Assembly: GCF_021916785.1 (NCBI RefSeq)
Contig: NZ_JAKCFC010000001.1
Span: forward strand, 62,001 to 126,000
Origin: Mycolicibacterium lacusdiani
GTDB lineage: Bacteria > Actinomycetota > Actinomycetes > Mycobacteriales > Mycobacteriaceae
Length of the DNA: 64,000 bases
Reading direction: 5' to 3'
In this document: one piece after another, positions 47,851 through 56,752 of the stretch
Layout of the letters: every line of letters starts with the position of its first letter
Position numbering within the stretch: the first letter of the stretch is position 1
Program-made: the position numbers and the translations under genes
The notes under the pieces: model-generated
Databases searched by the model: none
What the model was told of the DNA's origin: nothing
The model's input: the letters and a program-made list of their open reading frames with translations, nothing else

Positions 47851-50610
47851 ACTGCCGGAGTTCGTGGCGGCGGCTGACACCGAGCTTCGGGTACACGTGA
47901 TACAGGTGCGAGGCAACGGTTCTCGGCGAGAGTGTGAGGCGCTCGGCGATCTCCCGATTCGTCAGACCCGAGGCGGCGAGCACGACGATCTGGCGTTCCT
48001 GGGCGGTCAGCGCGAGCATGGCGCCGTCGACAGGGCCCGGCGCGACGTTCGTCACGCCTGCGGCTCGCAGCTCCGACCTGGCGATGGCGGCCAGCGGCTC
48101 GGCACCGAGTCGCTCGAAGACGTCGAGCGCCGCCGCCAGCAAGGGCTTGGCCTCCGCGGGCCTGCGCGCCCGGCGCAGCCACTCGCCGTAGTGCAGCCGG
48201 GCCCGCGCGCGCTCGAGGGGCCACTGCTCACCGGCCGGATCGAACACGGCCAACTTGTAGTGCCGTTCGGCCTGGCTGGTCTCGGCCGTCAGCGCCAATG
48301 CCTGATGGCGCAGAAGTCTCAGCCGCACCGGCGGTTTGGAGCCGAGCCTGCGGCTCATCATCGAGATGAGCGGCGCGATCTCGTCGACGCGGCCGCTGCG
48401 CGCGGCTGCCCATGCCACGTCGGCGACGGCGCGGTAGGACACCACGAAGTGCCCGGGCTGCCCGTCGGCGGTGAACATGGCGCGGAACCGACGGTATGCC
48501 TCGTCGAAGTCGCCCGTCGCCAACGCAATCCAGCCCGCCGCACTGCTGAGGTTCACCTCGGTGGCGCACATCGGCTGGCCCGACGTCACCGACAGGTCGC
48601 GCGCCCGTCGCACCGCACGCGTCGCAGCGGCGACATCACCCTGCATCGCGCGCAGGCGGGCCAGGCAGGCCAGGGCCTCCCGCTCGACCAGCGTGACGCC
48701 GCGCGCCACGGCGCACAGTGCCGAGGCCTGATCGAGGACCGTCTCCAGTGTGGTCCACTGGCCGGTGTCGAGCAGCGTCCACGACAGCGGTGCGAGCGCG
48801 AACGTGAAACCGCGCAATCCGCCGCCGGCGGAGAGACGTTCGATCGCCGAGTTCAGTTCGCGCGCGGCGACAACAGTGTCTTCGCCGACGAACGCCATCA
48901 CCCCGGCGACGAGCTGCCGGTACGGTTCGACGGCGGGTGACTGCGGCTCGAGCCAGCGGCCGTGTGGCGGCGCGGGTCGAGAATCGGCGACCGCGGTGTC
49001 GGCATACATCGTGGCGTAGGCGCGCTGCAGTTCGGCCGCATCAGCAGGGAACGGCAGGGGGAACCTGCTGGGGCTGACCGGTGTGGCCACGGCCATATCG
49101 AGCCAGCGCCGCAGATCCTGCCGTTGCACGCGGATGCCGGAGTAGTAGGACGCCCCGGCAGCCGAGTACAGCATCGCCAGGACGAGATGGGCGTCGCTGG
49201 GCCACTTTCCGTCGAGTACGTCGCCGATCACGATGAACGCGTCACTCGGCCGCCCCCGTTGCAGCAGGATCGAAGCCCGGATCAGCGCGGCGTAACCGGA
49301 GACGTCCGGGTCGGGTGACTCGCGCAGCGGCACCTCGGCCAGCGACAGGGCCCACGCGGGGTCACCGGCGTAGTTGGCCGCCCCGGCAGCCAACGCGTAG
49401 CGGCGCGCCGCGTCGGCACGGTCCGGGCTCAGCTCGGCTGCCCGCTGCAGGGCACGCGCCCGTTGGAGTTCCGAGACGCGCCCGGTGGGTCGAGTCGACG
49501 TGTCCTCCAAGACCGCGGCGATCGTCTCGTCGGGGCCCGATGCCGCGGAGCCCAGGTGCCACGCTCGGGCGCCGGCATCGAGATCGGGCGTCGCCGCCAA
49601 CGCGAGGTGCGCAGCACGTTGCTCGCCATAGTCCCCGCCCGCATAGGCGGCCGTGCGCAACAGCGCGCTGGTGAACACGACCCTGCGGTCATCGGTGAAC
49701 TCGACGAGCCGCCCCGCCCGCGCCGGCTCCCACCCCGCGAAGTCGATGGCGAAACCGGCTGCAGCCGTGATCATGTCGACGGTTTCCTGGCCCGTACCGG
49801 CCGCGGCGTAGGCCAGCAGCTTGCGGGTGTCGGGTGGCAGCGCAGCGACCTGGTCGGCGAACATCGGGTGGGCGCTCGCCGGGTCGCACATCGTCGCGCC
49901 GTGGAACGTCGTGGTGCGGTTGCGTGCGTATGCACGGGTGTACTCGATCAGCGCCAGCGGGTTCCCACGCGACCAGCGGATGATCTCCCGCGCACGCTGG
50001 GGTCGGGCTGGCCGGGCTGGGCGTCGACGAGTTCGGCGGAGTGGTGCGGTGCCAGCGGCACCAGTTCGACCGTGCGAATCGGCCGGTCGACACCGCGGAG
50101 AACGTCGAGCCGACGCGCGGTCAGGACCGCACGGACCCCCGTCGTCATCAACAGCGCCGTCACGCCGACGAAGAGGTCGCGCAGGTCGTCGTCGAACCTG
50201 TCGACGTCGTCGATGGCCAGCAGTATCGGACGCTCGACCGCTGCGGCCTCCAGTAGCGACAGCACGGCGTCGCGCGCGAGTTCCGGCGCGCACCGGAGAT
50301 CCCGGCCCGCTTCGGGCAGGGCCTCGCGCAAGCCGGGCGGCAGCGTGCTCGCGAATCCGCGCAGGGGCCAGAGCAATCGGGCCAGCAGTCCGTCGGCTGA
50401 GGACTCCGATGCGCCGCCCGCGGCCGAGACGACACGGACGTCGCCACCCGCTGCGCGCACCGCGTGGCGCAGGATGCTCGACTTGCCGGACCCGGCCTCG
50501 CCGGTCAGGACGATCGCCGGGGGAGCCGATCGGGCACCGGACACCACGGCCTCGGTGAGGGCCACCACGTCGTCGCGGCCGATCAGCCGGAACGCCTCGG
50601 TGCTGCTCAC
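47840..50610 (-). pseudogene. LuxR/LAL-family AAA regulator, split by a frameshift
   Basis: A large ATP-dependent LuxR regulator of about 923 residues if repaired. The N-terminal part (50610 down to ~50003) has LIGRDDVV, Walker A TGEAGSGKSSI and Walker B ILLAIDDVDRF. The rest (down to 47840) continues with RAREIIRWSRGNPLALIEYTR, a TPR-like region, and a C-terminal LuxR helix-turn-helix LTAQERQIVVLAASGLTNRE. The two parts are in different frames, joined at a run of four G (plus strand 49999-50002); a fifth G restores one frame. Start GTG 50610 overlaps the hydrolase stop (GTGA). It may be functional if the shift is a sequencing error. It is the only regulator between the two shared palindromes. 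Confidence 0.82.
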
Positions 50611-51584
50611 GGGTGCAACGCCTGAGCGAGGAACCAAGCGCCCTGATCGATGGCGGCGCGGGCGGGCGGAATGTTCGCCAACTGGCTCAGCACCACGAAG
50701 TCGTGCACGGTGCCCAGGTATCGCAGCGAAGTCACGTCGACGCCCGCAGCACGGAGGTTCCGCGCGAACCCGGCACCCTCGTCGCGGACCACGTCGGCCT
50801 CCGCGGTCACGAGCATCGTCGGCGGCAGACCGCTCAACTCCTCACGGCCGGCGCGCAGCGGTGACGCCGTCGAACACGTGCAATCACCACCGTCGCAGTA
50901 CTGATCCCAGTACCAAGCTTGCTCGTCGCTGGACAGCAGGTAGCCCTCGCTGAAGTCGCGATGCGAGGCGGACCCGCAGTCGGCGTCGGTCGGGGGGTAG
51001 TAGAGCAGTTGCGCTCGCAGCCGCGGTCCGCCACGGGACTTGGCGAGCATCGCGACGGCGATGGCGAGGGTGGCACCGGCGCAATCACCAGCCACCGCAA
51101 TCTGCTTGGGATTCACTCCGAGCAGTTCGGCGTTGCGGTGCATCCACAGCAGGGTTGCGTAGCACTCCTCGAGCGCGACCGGGTAACGAGCCTCGGGGGT
51201 GCGGCTGTACTCCGGCACGACCATCGCCACATCCGCCTTGACGGCGAGTTCGCCGATCACGTGCGCGTGGGTGTCGGCGTCGCCGAACATCCAGCGGCCG
51301 CCGTGCAGATAGAACACCGCGGGTAGCGGGCCCACCGAACCCCGCGGCCGCACCACCCAGAACCCCGTCAGACCGGCGGGGCCCACCTCCGCAGTGTGGA
51401 AGCGGGCGTCGGTTCCCTCGTGCTCGGAGGTGGTCTGCTGCGCTTCCCGCAGTGCCGTGCGGCCGTCCTGTGGACCCAGTTGCCGCAGCGTCGGCGGCGT
51501 CGCCATCGCGTCGAGCAAGCGTGCGATCGTGGGGTCGAGCACGACGGCCGAACGATCGTTGCCCCTAGACCGAGATGTGCTCAC
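50607..51584 (-). CDS. HSL-family alpha/beta hydrolase with Cys in place of Ser nucleophile
   Basis: A 325-residue hydrolase with a normal-looking oxyanion motif (YLHGGRWMFGD), acid region LVTAEADVVRDEG and base GTVHDFVVLS. The elbow reads AVAGDCAGATLAI, so the catalytic Ser of GDSAG is Cys (TGC, codon 51083-51081 read on the minus strand). The TGA stop overlaps the regulator's GTG. It could be a dienelactone-hydrolase-like Cys enzyme, a weak esterase, or a binding protein. Confidence 0.87.
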   Translation of the reverse strand: MSTSRSRGNDRSAVVLDPTIARLLDAMATPPTLRQLGPQDGRTALREAQQTTSEHEGTDARFHTAEVGPAGLTGFWVVRPRGSVGPLPAVFYLHGGRWMFGDADTHAHVIGELAVKADVAMVVPEYSRTPEARYPVALEECYATLLWMHRNAELLGVNPKQIAVAGDCAGATLAIAVAMLAKSRGGPRLRAQLLYYPPTDADCGSASHRDFSEGYLLSSDEQAWYWDQYCDGGDCTCSTASPLRAGREELSGLPPTMLVTAEADVVRDEGAGFARNLRAAGVDVTSLRYLGTVHDFVVLSQLANIPPARAAIDQGAWFLAQALHP

Positions 51585-51893
51585 CAGCCGTGTCCTGCCG
51601 TCGTGTGGCCGCTCGTGCGTCCGCTTCGTCGACTGATGGTAGGCGTCCGCACACCACGAGGCAGGCCGTCGGATCGCCCCGAGAAACGATCAGTCACTCG
51701 ACTGATGACCGCTGAGCTGCGGACATCGAGACTGGCGCGGTGAGGGATACCAGCTAGCAGGAACCAATGAGTACGCCAATCAGCACCTGCAATGGGCGCA
51801 GGCGTCAATGATCACGAGTGTCGACTCGACCAGAGTCGTGGTTCAGCAGGACAGAACGTGAACAAGCATCCGCCACTAGCCGAGGAGACTCTC
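51585..51893. promoter_or_regulatory. Divergent promoter region (309 bp) between hydrolase and bicupin
   Basis: A non-coding spacer between a minus-strand operon (hydrolase, LuxR regulator) and the plus-strand bicupin operon. It contains the second ATCAGTC-N4-GACTGAT palindrome (51689-51706) and a lone half-site GACTGAT at 51631-51637. Nothing else is recognised in it. Confidence 0.6.
51689..51706. promoter_or_regulatory. Palindromic operator ATCAGTC-N4-GACTGAT, copy 2
   Basis: ATCAGTCACTCGACTGAT has the same 7-bp arms and 4-bp spacer as the site at 46852-46869; only the inner bases differ. It lies 105 bp upstream of the minus-strand hydrolase and 188 bp upstream of the bicupin. Confidence 0.7.
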
Positions 51894-52937
51894 GTGACGA
51901 CGTCATCCGCCCGCAACAGCCACACCACCTCGCTTCTCGATGGCGAGATCGTCGAGGAATCCGACCTCGGATCGATGCGCCGCGTGACCGCCGACAACCT
52001 CCCGATTCTCCAGGGTCTGTCCATCAAGCGGGTGCTGCTCAACCCCGGTGCGATGCGGACTCCGCACTGGCATGCCAACGCCAACGAACTCACCTACTGC
52101 GTCTCGGGCACCGCGCTGGTGTCGATCCTGGACAGCGGCAGCAAGTTCTCCACGTTCATCGTCACCGCGGGGCAGATGTTCCACGCCGAATCCGGTTCGC
52201 TGCACCACATCGAGAACATCGGCACCGACGTCGCCGAGTTCATCATCGCCTTCCGTCACGAACGTCCCGAGGACTTCGCCTTCGGCGCCACGCTGGGGGC
52301 GTTCAGCGACGCGGTGCTCGGCAATACCTACGACCTACCCAGCGCCGACTTCGCCAAGATCCGGCGCAGCACCGAGGACAGGAAGTTGGCCGCCCGCATC
52401 GGAGACCCCGTCGTCCCGGCCGCCGCGCACTTCAACGATCCGCACAAGTACGACGTCGAGGCCCAGTCGCCCGGACTCAACTACGTCAGCGGGAACGCCC
52501 GCTTCGCCCGCGACCAGTTCTGGCCCGTGCTCAAGGACATCTCGATGTACTCGCTGCGGGTCAACGAGGACGGGATGCGGGAGCCGCACTGGCATCCCGT
52601 CACCGCCGAGATGGGCTACGTCCGTCATGGCGACGCGCGGATGACCGTCATGAATCCCGATGGCACGCTTGACACCTGGACCCTCACCACCGGCGACGTG
52701 TACTTCATCCCACGCGCCTACCCGCACCACATCGAGAACACCGGCACCGACCCCTGGCACTTCCTGATCTTCTTCGATCAGCCGTTCCCCGCCGACATCG
52801 GCTACCGCGCATCGGCGAGCGCGTACTCCCACGAGGTCCTGGCGGCGAGCTTCGGCACGCACATCGAGGACCTGCCGCAGTTCCCCTTCACCCCTGCCGA
52901 TCCGCTGATCGTGACGCGCTCCAACCCGCTCGACTGA
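51894..52937 (+). CDS. Bicupin, oxalate decarboxylase-like
   Basis: A 347-residue protein with two cupin domains. Cupin 1 has HWHANANELTYCVSG and LHHIENIG; cupin 2 has HWHPVTAEMGYVRHG and YPHHIENTG. Both keep the His-x-His-4x-Glu...His set that binds Mn or Fe. It resembles bacterial oxalate decarboxylase/oxidase-type bicupins, but the substrate is inference. No signal peptide. GTG 51894 has GAGGAG six bases upstream; an upstream ATG at 51792 would extend it across the promoter region. Confidence 0.88.
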   Translation: MTTSSARNSHTTSLLDGEIVEESDLGSMRRVTADNLPILQGLSIKRVLLNPGAMRTPHWHANANELTYCVSGTALVSILDSGSKFSTFIVTAGQMFHAESGSLHHIENIGTDVAEFIIAFRHERPEDFAFGATLGAFSDAVLGNTYDLPSADFAKIRRSTEDRKLAARIGDPVVPAAAHFNDPHKYDVEAQSPGLNYVSGNARFARDQFWPVLKDISMYSLRVNEDGMREPHWHPVTAEMGYVRHGDARMTVMNPDGTLDTWTLTTGDVYFIPRAYPHHIENTGTDPWHFLIFFDQPFPADIGYRASASAYSHEVLAASFGTHIEDLPQFPFTPADPLIVTRSNPLD

Positions 52938-52956
52938 CCACCCCCCAACCCCCCGC

Positions 52957-53005
52957 GATTCGTGGAGTATTTCCTGCGGTGAGCGCAGGTGATGTTCCAC
53001 GAATC
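52957..53005. repeat. Nested inverted repeat / stem-loop
   Basis: Outer arms GATTCGTGGA (52957-52966) and TCCACGAATC (52996-53005) are exact 10-bp complements. An inner hairpin CCTGCG (52973-52978) and CGCAGG (52984-52989) sits between them. It lies between the bicupin stop and the hydrolase ribosome-binding site. It could be an operator, a terminator/attenuator for the bicupin, or a processing site. Confidence 0.7.
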
Positions 53006-53024
53006 ACCGAAAGGACGCACTGAC

Positions 53025-53861
53025 ATGTCGATCATCACCACCGCCGACGGCACCGAGATCTTCTACAAGGACTGGGGCACCGGCCAGCCCATCGTGTTCA
53101 GCCACGGCTGGCCCCTGTCCAGCGACGACTGGGACAACCAGATGCTGTACTTCCTGTCCCAGGGCTACCGCGTGATCGCCCACGACCGCCGAGGCCACGG
53201 CCGCTCCACCAAAACCCCCGGCGGGCACGACCTCGACCACTACGCCGACGACCTCGCCGCCCTCGTCGAGCACCTCGACCTGCACGACGCCATCCACATC
53301 GGCCACTCCACCGGCGGCGGGGAAGTGGTCCGCTTCCTGGCACGCCACGGCCAGACCCGCGCCGCCAAAGCCGTGCTCATCAGTGCCGTCCCCCCGCTGA
53401 TGGTCCAGACCGACGCCAACCCCGACGGCCTGCCCAAGAGCGTGTTCGACGACCTGCAGGCCCAGTTGGCCGCCAACCGCTCGGTGTTCTACCGCGCGCT
53501 GCCCGCGGGCCCGTTCTACAACTTCGACCAACCCGGCGCCGAACCCGCCGAGGACCAGCGCGAAGCGATCATCGCCAACTGGTGGCGCCAGGGAATGATG
53601 GGCGACGCCCTGTCGCACTACGACGGCATCGTCGCGTTCTCCCAGACCGACTTCACCGACGACTTGAAGGCGATCACGCTGCCCACCCTGGTCATGCACA
53701 GCCAGGGCGACCAGATCGTCCCCTACGTGGCCTCGGGTCCCAAGTCCGCCGAACTGCTCGCCAACGGCACGCTGAAGACCTACCAGGACTTCCCGCACGG
53801 CATGCCCACCACCCACGCGCAAGAAATCAACGCCGACATCCTGGCATTCCTGCAGTCCTGA
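53025..53861 (+). CDS. Non-haem chloroperoxidase-like alpha/beta hydrolase
   Basis: A 278-residue hydrolase of the cofactor-free haloperoxidase/esterase group. It has the oxyanion segment FSHGWPLSSDDWDNQ, the nucleophile elbow IGHSTGGGEVVRFLARHG (Ser), the acid in VMHSQGDQIVPY and the base in FPHGMPTTHAQEIN. AAAGGACG precedes the ATG. Members are usually esterases or perhydrolases in vivo. Followed 15 bases later by the OYE gene. Confidence 0.9.
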   Translation: MSIITTADGTEIFYKDWGTGQPIVFSHGWPLSSDDWDNQMLYFLSQGYRVIAHDRRGHGRSTKTPGGHDLDHYADDLAALVEHLDLHDAIHIGHSTGGGEVVRFLARHGQTRAAKAVLISAVPPLMVQTDANPDGLPKSVFDDLQAQLAANRSVFYRALPAGPFYNFDQPGAEPAEDQREAIIANWWRQGMMGDALSHYDGIVAFSQTDFTDDLKAITLPTLVMHSQGDQIVPYVASGPKSAELLANGTLKTYQDFPHGMPTTHAQEINADILAFLQS

Positions 53862-53876
53862 CCGAACGGTTCTCCG

Positions 53877-54965
53877 ATGCCACATCTGTTCACTCCCTTG
53901 ACCTTGCGCGACGTGACGTTCGCCCACCGCGCATGGATGTCCCCGATGATGCAGTTCGCCGCGGTACCTGCAGGCGACGACACCGGCACGCCCACCGACT
54001 GGCATCTGCAGCACCTGGGCTCGCGCGCCGTCGCAGGCGCGGCGCTGACGATGGTCGAAGCCACCGCCATCGACCCCACCGGCCGCAGCAGCGACTACGA
54101 CCTGGGGCTGTGGAACGACAGGCAGGCCCAGGCGTTCTCCCGCCTGACCGCGTTCACGAGTTCGCAGGGCGCCGTGCCGGGGATCCAACTGGTTCATGCC
54201 GGGCGCAAGGGTTCCACCGGCCGCCCATGGCCCGACCCGGAACGCGAGCAAGGGTTCTGGCCGACGGTGGGGCCGAGCGAGCTGGCGTTCGGCCGGCTGC
54301 CCAGCCCCGCGGAACTCAGCGTCGACGACATCGGCCGCATCGTCACGTCATTCGGCGACGCTGCCGGGCGCGCTGCAGTAGCCGGCTTCCGCGTCCTCGA
54401 AATCCACGGTGCGCACGGCTATCTCATCCATCAGTTCCTGTCACCGCACTCGAACGACCGCACCGACCACTACGGCGGGTCGTTCGAGCACCGGATCCGG
54501 TTCGCACTCGAGGTCGTCGACGCGGTGCGTGCCGCCTGGCCGGCCGAGTTGCCACTGTTCTTCCGCGTCTCGGCGACCGACTGGCTCGGCGGGGACACCG
54601 ATGACGTCAGGCCTGGATGGACGGTCGCGGACACCATCGACCTCGCCGCGCATCTCAAGCGTCGCGGTGTCGACCTCGTCGACGTCTCGTCCGGCGGGTC
54701 GGCACCCGACGCCGCGATCCCGGTCGGCCCCAGCTATCAGGTGCCGTTCTCGGCTCGCGTGCGCAAGGAAGTCGAGATCCCGACCGCCGCAGTCGGATTG
54801 ATCACCGAGCCGCAGCAGGCCGACGGCATCATCGCCGAGGGGGAGGCCGACGCCGTGTTCCTCGCGCGGGTCCTGCTGCGCAACCCGAACTGGATCCGCC
54901 AGGCCGCCGACGAACTCGGCCATTCGCTGCCGCACCCGGTGCAGTACTCCCGGGCCTTCCGGTGA
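53877..54965 (+). CDS. Old Yellow Enzyme family NAD(P)H:flavin oxidoreductase (YqjM-like)
   Basis: A 362-residue FMN-dependent TIM-barrel enzyme: LFTPLTLRDVTFAHRAWMSPM at the start, GIQLVHAGRKGS, and HGAHGYLIHQFLSPHSNDRT with the nearby HYGGSFEHRIRF. The order and length match YqjM-type ene reductases, which reduce activated C=C bonds. The stop overlaps the next start (GTGA). Confidence 0.91.
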   Translation: MPHLFTPLTLRDVTFAHRAWMSPMMQFAAVPAGDDTGTPTDWHLQHLGSRAVAGAALTMVEATAIDPTGRSSDYDLGLWNDRQAQAFSRLTAFTSSQGAVPGIQLVHAGRKGSTGRPWPDPEREQGFWPTVGPSELAFGRLPSPAELSVDDIGRIVTSFGDAAGRAAVAGFRVLEIHGAHGYLIHQFLSPHSNDRTDHYGGSFEHRIRFALEVVDAVRAAWPAELPLFFRVSATDWLGGDTDDVRPGWTVADTIDLAAHLKRRGVDLVDVSSGGSAPDAAIPVGPSYQVPFSARVRKEVEIPTAAVGLITEPQQADGIIAEGEADAVFLARVLLRNPNWIRQAADELGHSLPHPVQYSRAFR

Positions 54966-56119
54966 CGGGTTCCGACAAGGCGGTCCCGGTGTTGCGGGCC
55001 GCCGTCGTCGGTGGCTCGCTCGGCGGGCTGGCCGCGGCCCACGAATTGCGTTCGATCGGTGCCGAGGTCGCCGTATACGAGCGGTCCGTGGGACGCACTG
55101 ATCCGCGCGGTGCGGGCATCGTCATGCAGCCCGAGGTCGCGTCGCTGCTCGCGCGGCTCGACAGGACCGTACCCTCGGTCAGCGTCCAGCTGATGGAACG
55201 TCAACAGCTGCATCGCAGTTCACATCCGACGCGGCACTACGCCCCGCAGTGGATGTCGGCATGGGACACTCTCTACGAGGCACTGCGGGCCCCGCTCGGC
55301 GACGTCTGCATGCGTCTGGACAGCACGCTGACCGACCTCCGGGCCGGCGCAGACGGCGTGACCGCCGAGTTCGGCGACGGCTACACCACCACGGCCGACC
55401 TGGTGGTGGGAGCCGACGGCATCGGCTCGGCCACCAGGCGGATTCTCACCGGCCGCGACGACCTGCAGTACTCCGGTTACGTTGCGTTTCGCGGACTCGA
55501 GCCGGAATCGACTCTGCCTGGGCACCTCCGGGACCTGCTCGCGGAACGCTTCACGTCCTTCGCCGTGCCGGGGATGCAAATGCTGTGCTACCTCGTGCCC
55601 GGCGAGCGTGGCGCGACCGAGCGACGGGTCAACTGGGTCTGGTACGTCAACACTGCAGCGGCGCGACTGCCCGGACTGCTCACCGGGAGGTCCGGCCATC
55701 GCTTCGACTTCTTCCTGCCCCCTGGCGAACTCGACGCCGAGTCGCGTGACGCGCTGATGGATCTGGTCGACCGCACGCTGCCCGAACCGTTCGCCGAGCT
55801 GGTGCGGCTCTCGGCAGTGTTCATGCAGCCGGTGTTCGACCTGCCGCCCACCGGCATGGTCGGCGACCGGGTCGTGCTGCTCGGCGATGCGGCGGGAACG
55901 GTCCGGCCGCACACCGCGTCCGGAACGTCGAAGGCTCTCGGTGACGCCGCAGAACTGGCCGACGCTCTCCGAGGCTGGCGGCGGGACGAGCCGCTGCCGC
56001 GCGAACGTCTGCAGGCGTGGGAGGCCGACCGGCTCGGCCATCTGCGCGCGGTGGCCGACGTCGGCGTGCGGCTGGCCGCCCATTCGTCGCTGGGCGTCGA
56101 CGCGCCCGCGTTCCTGTGA
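54962..56119 (+). CDS. FAD-dependent monooxygenase (group A-like)
   Basis: A 385-residue flavoprotein with N-terminal AAVVGGSLGGLAAAHELRS, a middle DG motif (LVVGADGIGSATRR) and the second FAD motif VLLGDAAGTVRPHTASG. The size and motifs fit single-component aromatic or heterocycle hydroxylases. GTG 54962 overlaps the OYE stop and its own stop overlaps the lipoprotein ATG, so the three are one translational unit. It shares general layout with the monooxygenase at 63023. Confidence 0.89.
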   Translation: MTGSDKAVPVLRAAVVGGSLGGLAAAHELRSIGAEVAVYERSVGRTDPRGAGIVMQPEVASLLARLDRTVPSVSVQLMERQQLHRSSHPTRHYAPQWMSAWDTLYEALRAPLGDVCMRLDSTLTDLRAGADGVTAEFGDGYTTTADLVVGADGIGSATRRILTGRDDLQYSGYVAFRGLEPESTLPGHLRDLLAERFTSFAVPGMQMLCYLVPGERGATERRVNWVWYVNTAAARLPGLLTGRSGHRFDFFLPPGELDAESRDALMDLVDRTLPEPFAELVRLSAVFMQPVFDLPPTGMVGDRVVLLGDAAGTVRPHTASGTSKALGDAAELADALRGWRRDEPLPRERLQAWEADRLGHLRAVADVGVRLAAHSSLGVDAPAFL

Positions 56120-56733
56120 TGGTCCGCGCCGGCCTGGCCGCCGCGCTGGCGGGAGTGCTGCTCACCGGCTGCGGGGGACCGGGCGCCGTGCTGGAACCGA
56201 TGTCGATACCCGGGGGGACCGAGACGACGCCGTCGACCGCTTCCCCGACGACGAGTCCGACGGCAGCCGCACCGGTCGACTTCACCCCGCTCTTGCTCGC
56301 ACCCGGCGACGTATACGTACCGGGCGACGGGTATTCGGCGCCACCGCCCATCCGGGATCCCGACGGGGTGCACGGCGCCGAGGAGCTGATGACCAACGGG
56401 GACCAGACCCGGGCGATCGGCATCACGATCGTGGTGCTGCCCGACGTCGCCACGGCGTCGGCCGAATTGACCCGGGCACAGCAGACGCTGTCCACGGTGG
56501 TCCCGACGCAGCCGTCGCAGCCCGTGCCGGTCGGCACCGGCGCCGTTGCGGTGACGGGCCAGTCGCACGATTCGTCGAAGGCCGTGACCGCGCTGGTCTT
56601 CGGCGAGGGTCGCGCGATCGTGCGCATCGACTTCTACAGTGCCGTCGGCCAACCCACGCCCGTGGACTTCGCGATCGGCGTCGGCAAGATGCAGGCGCTC
56701 GCGCTGCGGGTCGGCCTGACCCGGCCCGACTAG
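56119..56733 (+). CDS. Putative secreted lipoprotein
   Basis: A 204-residue protein with a signal peptide and lipobox (MVRAGLAAALAGVLLTGCGG; the Cys at ~18). A Thr/Ser/Pro-rich linker follows, and then a ~150-residue domain of unknown function of the kind found in mycobacterial LppP/LpqN-like or sensor-domain lipoproteins. The ATG is within the stop of the monooxygenase (TGATG). Ends the operon and converges on the PucR regulator. Confidence 0.75.
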   Translation: MVRAGLAAALAGVLLTGCGGPGAVLEPMSIPGGTETTPSTASPTTSPTAAAPVDFTPLLLAPGDVYVPGDGYSAPPPIRDPDGVHGAEELMTNGDQTRAIGITIVVLPDVATASAELTRAQQTLSTVVPTQPSQPVPVGTGAVAVTGQSHDSSKAVTALVFGEGRAIVRIDFYSAVGQPTPVDFAIGVGKMQALALRVGLTRPD

Positions 56734-56752
56734 GTGCCCGCTCTTGGTCGTG

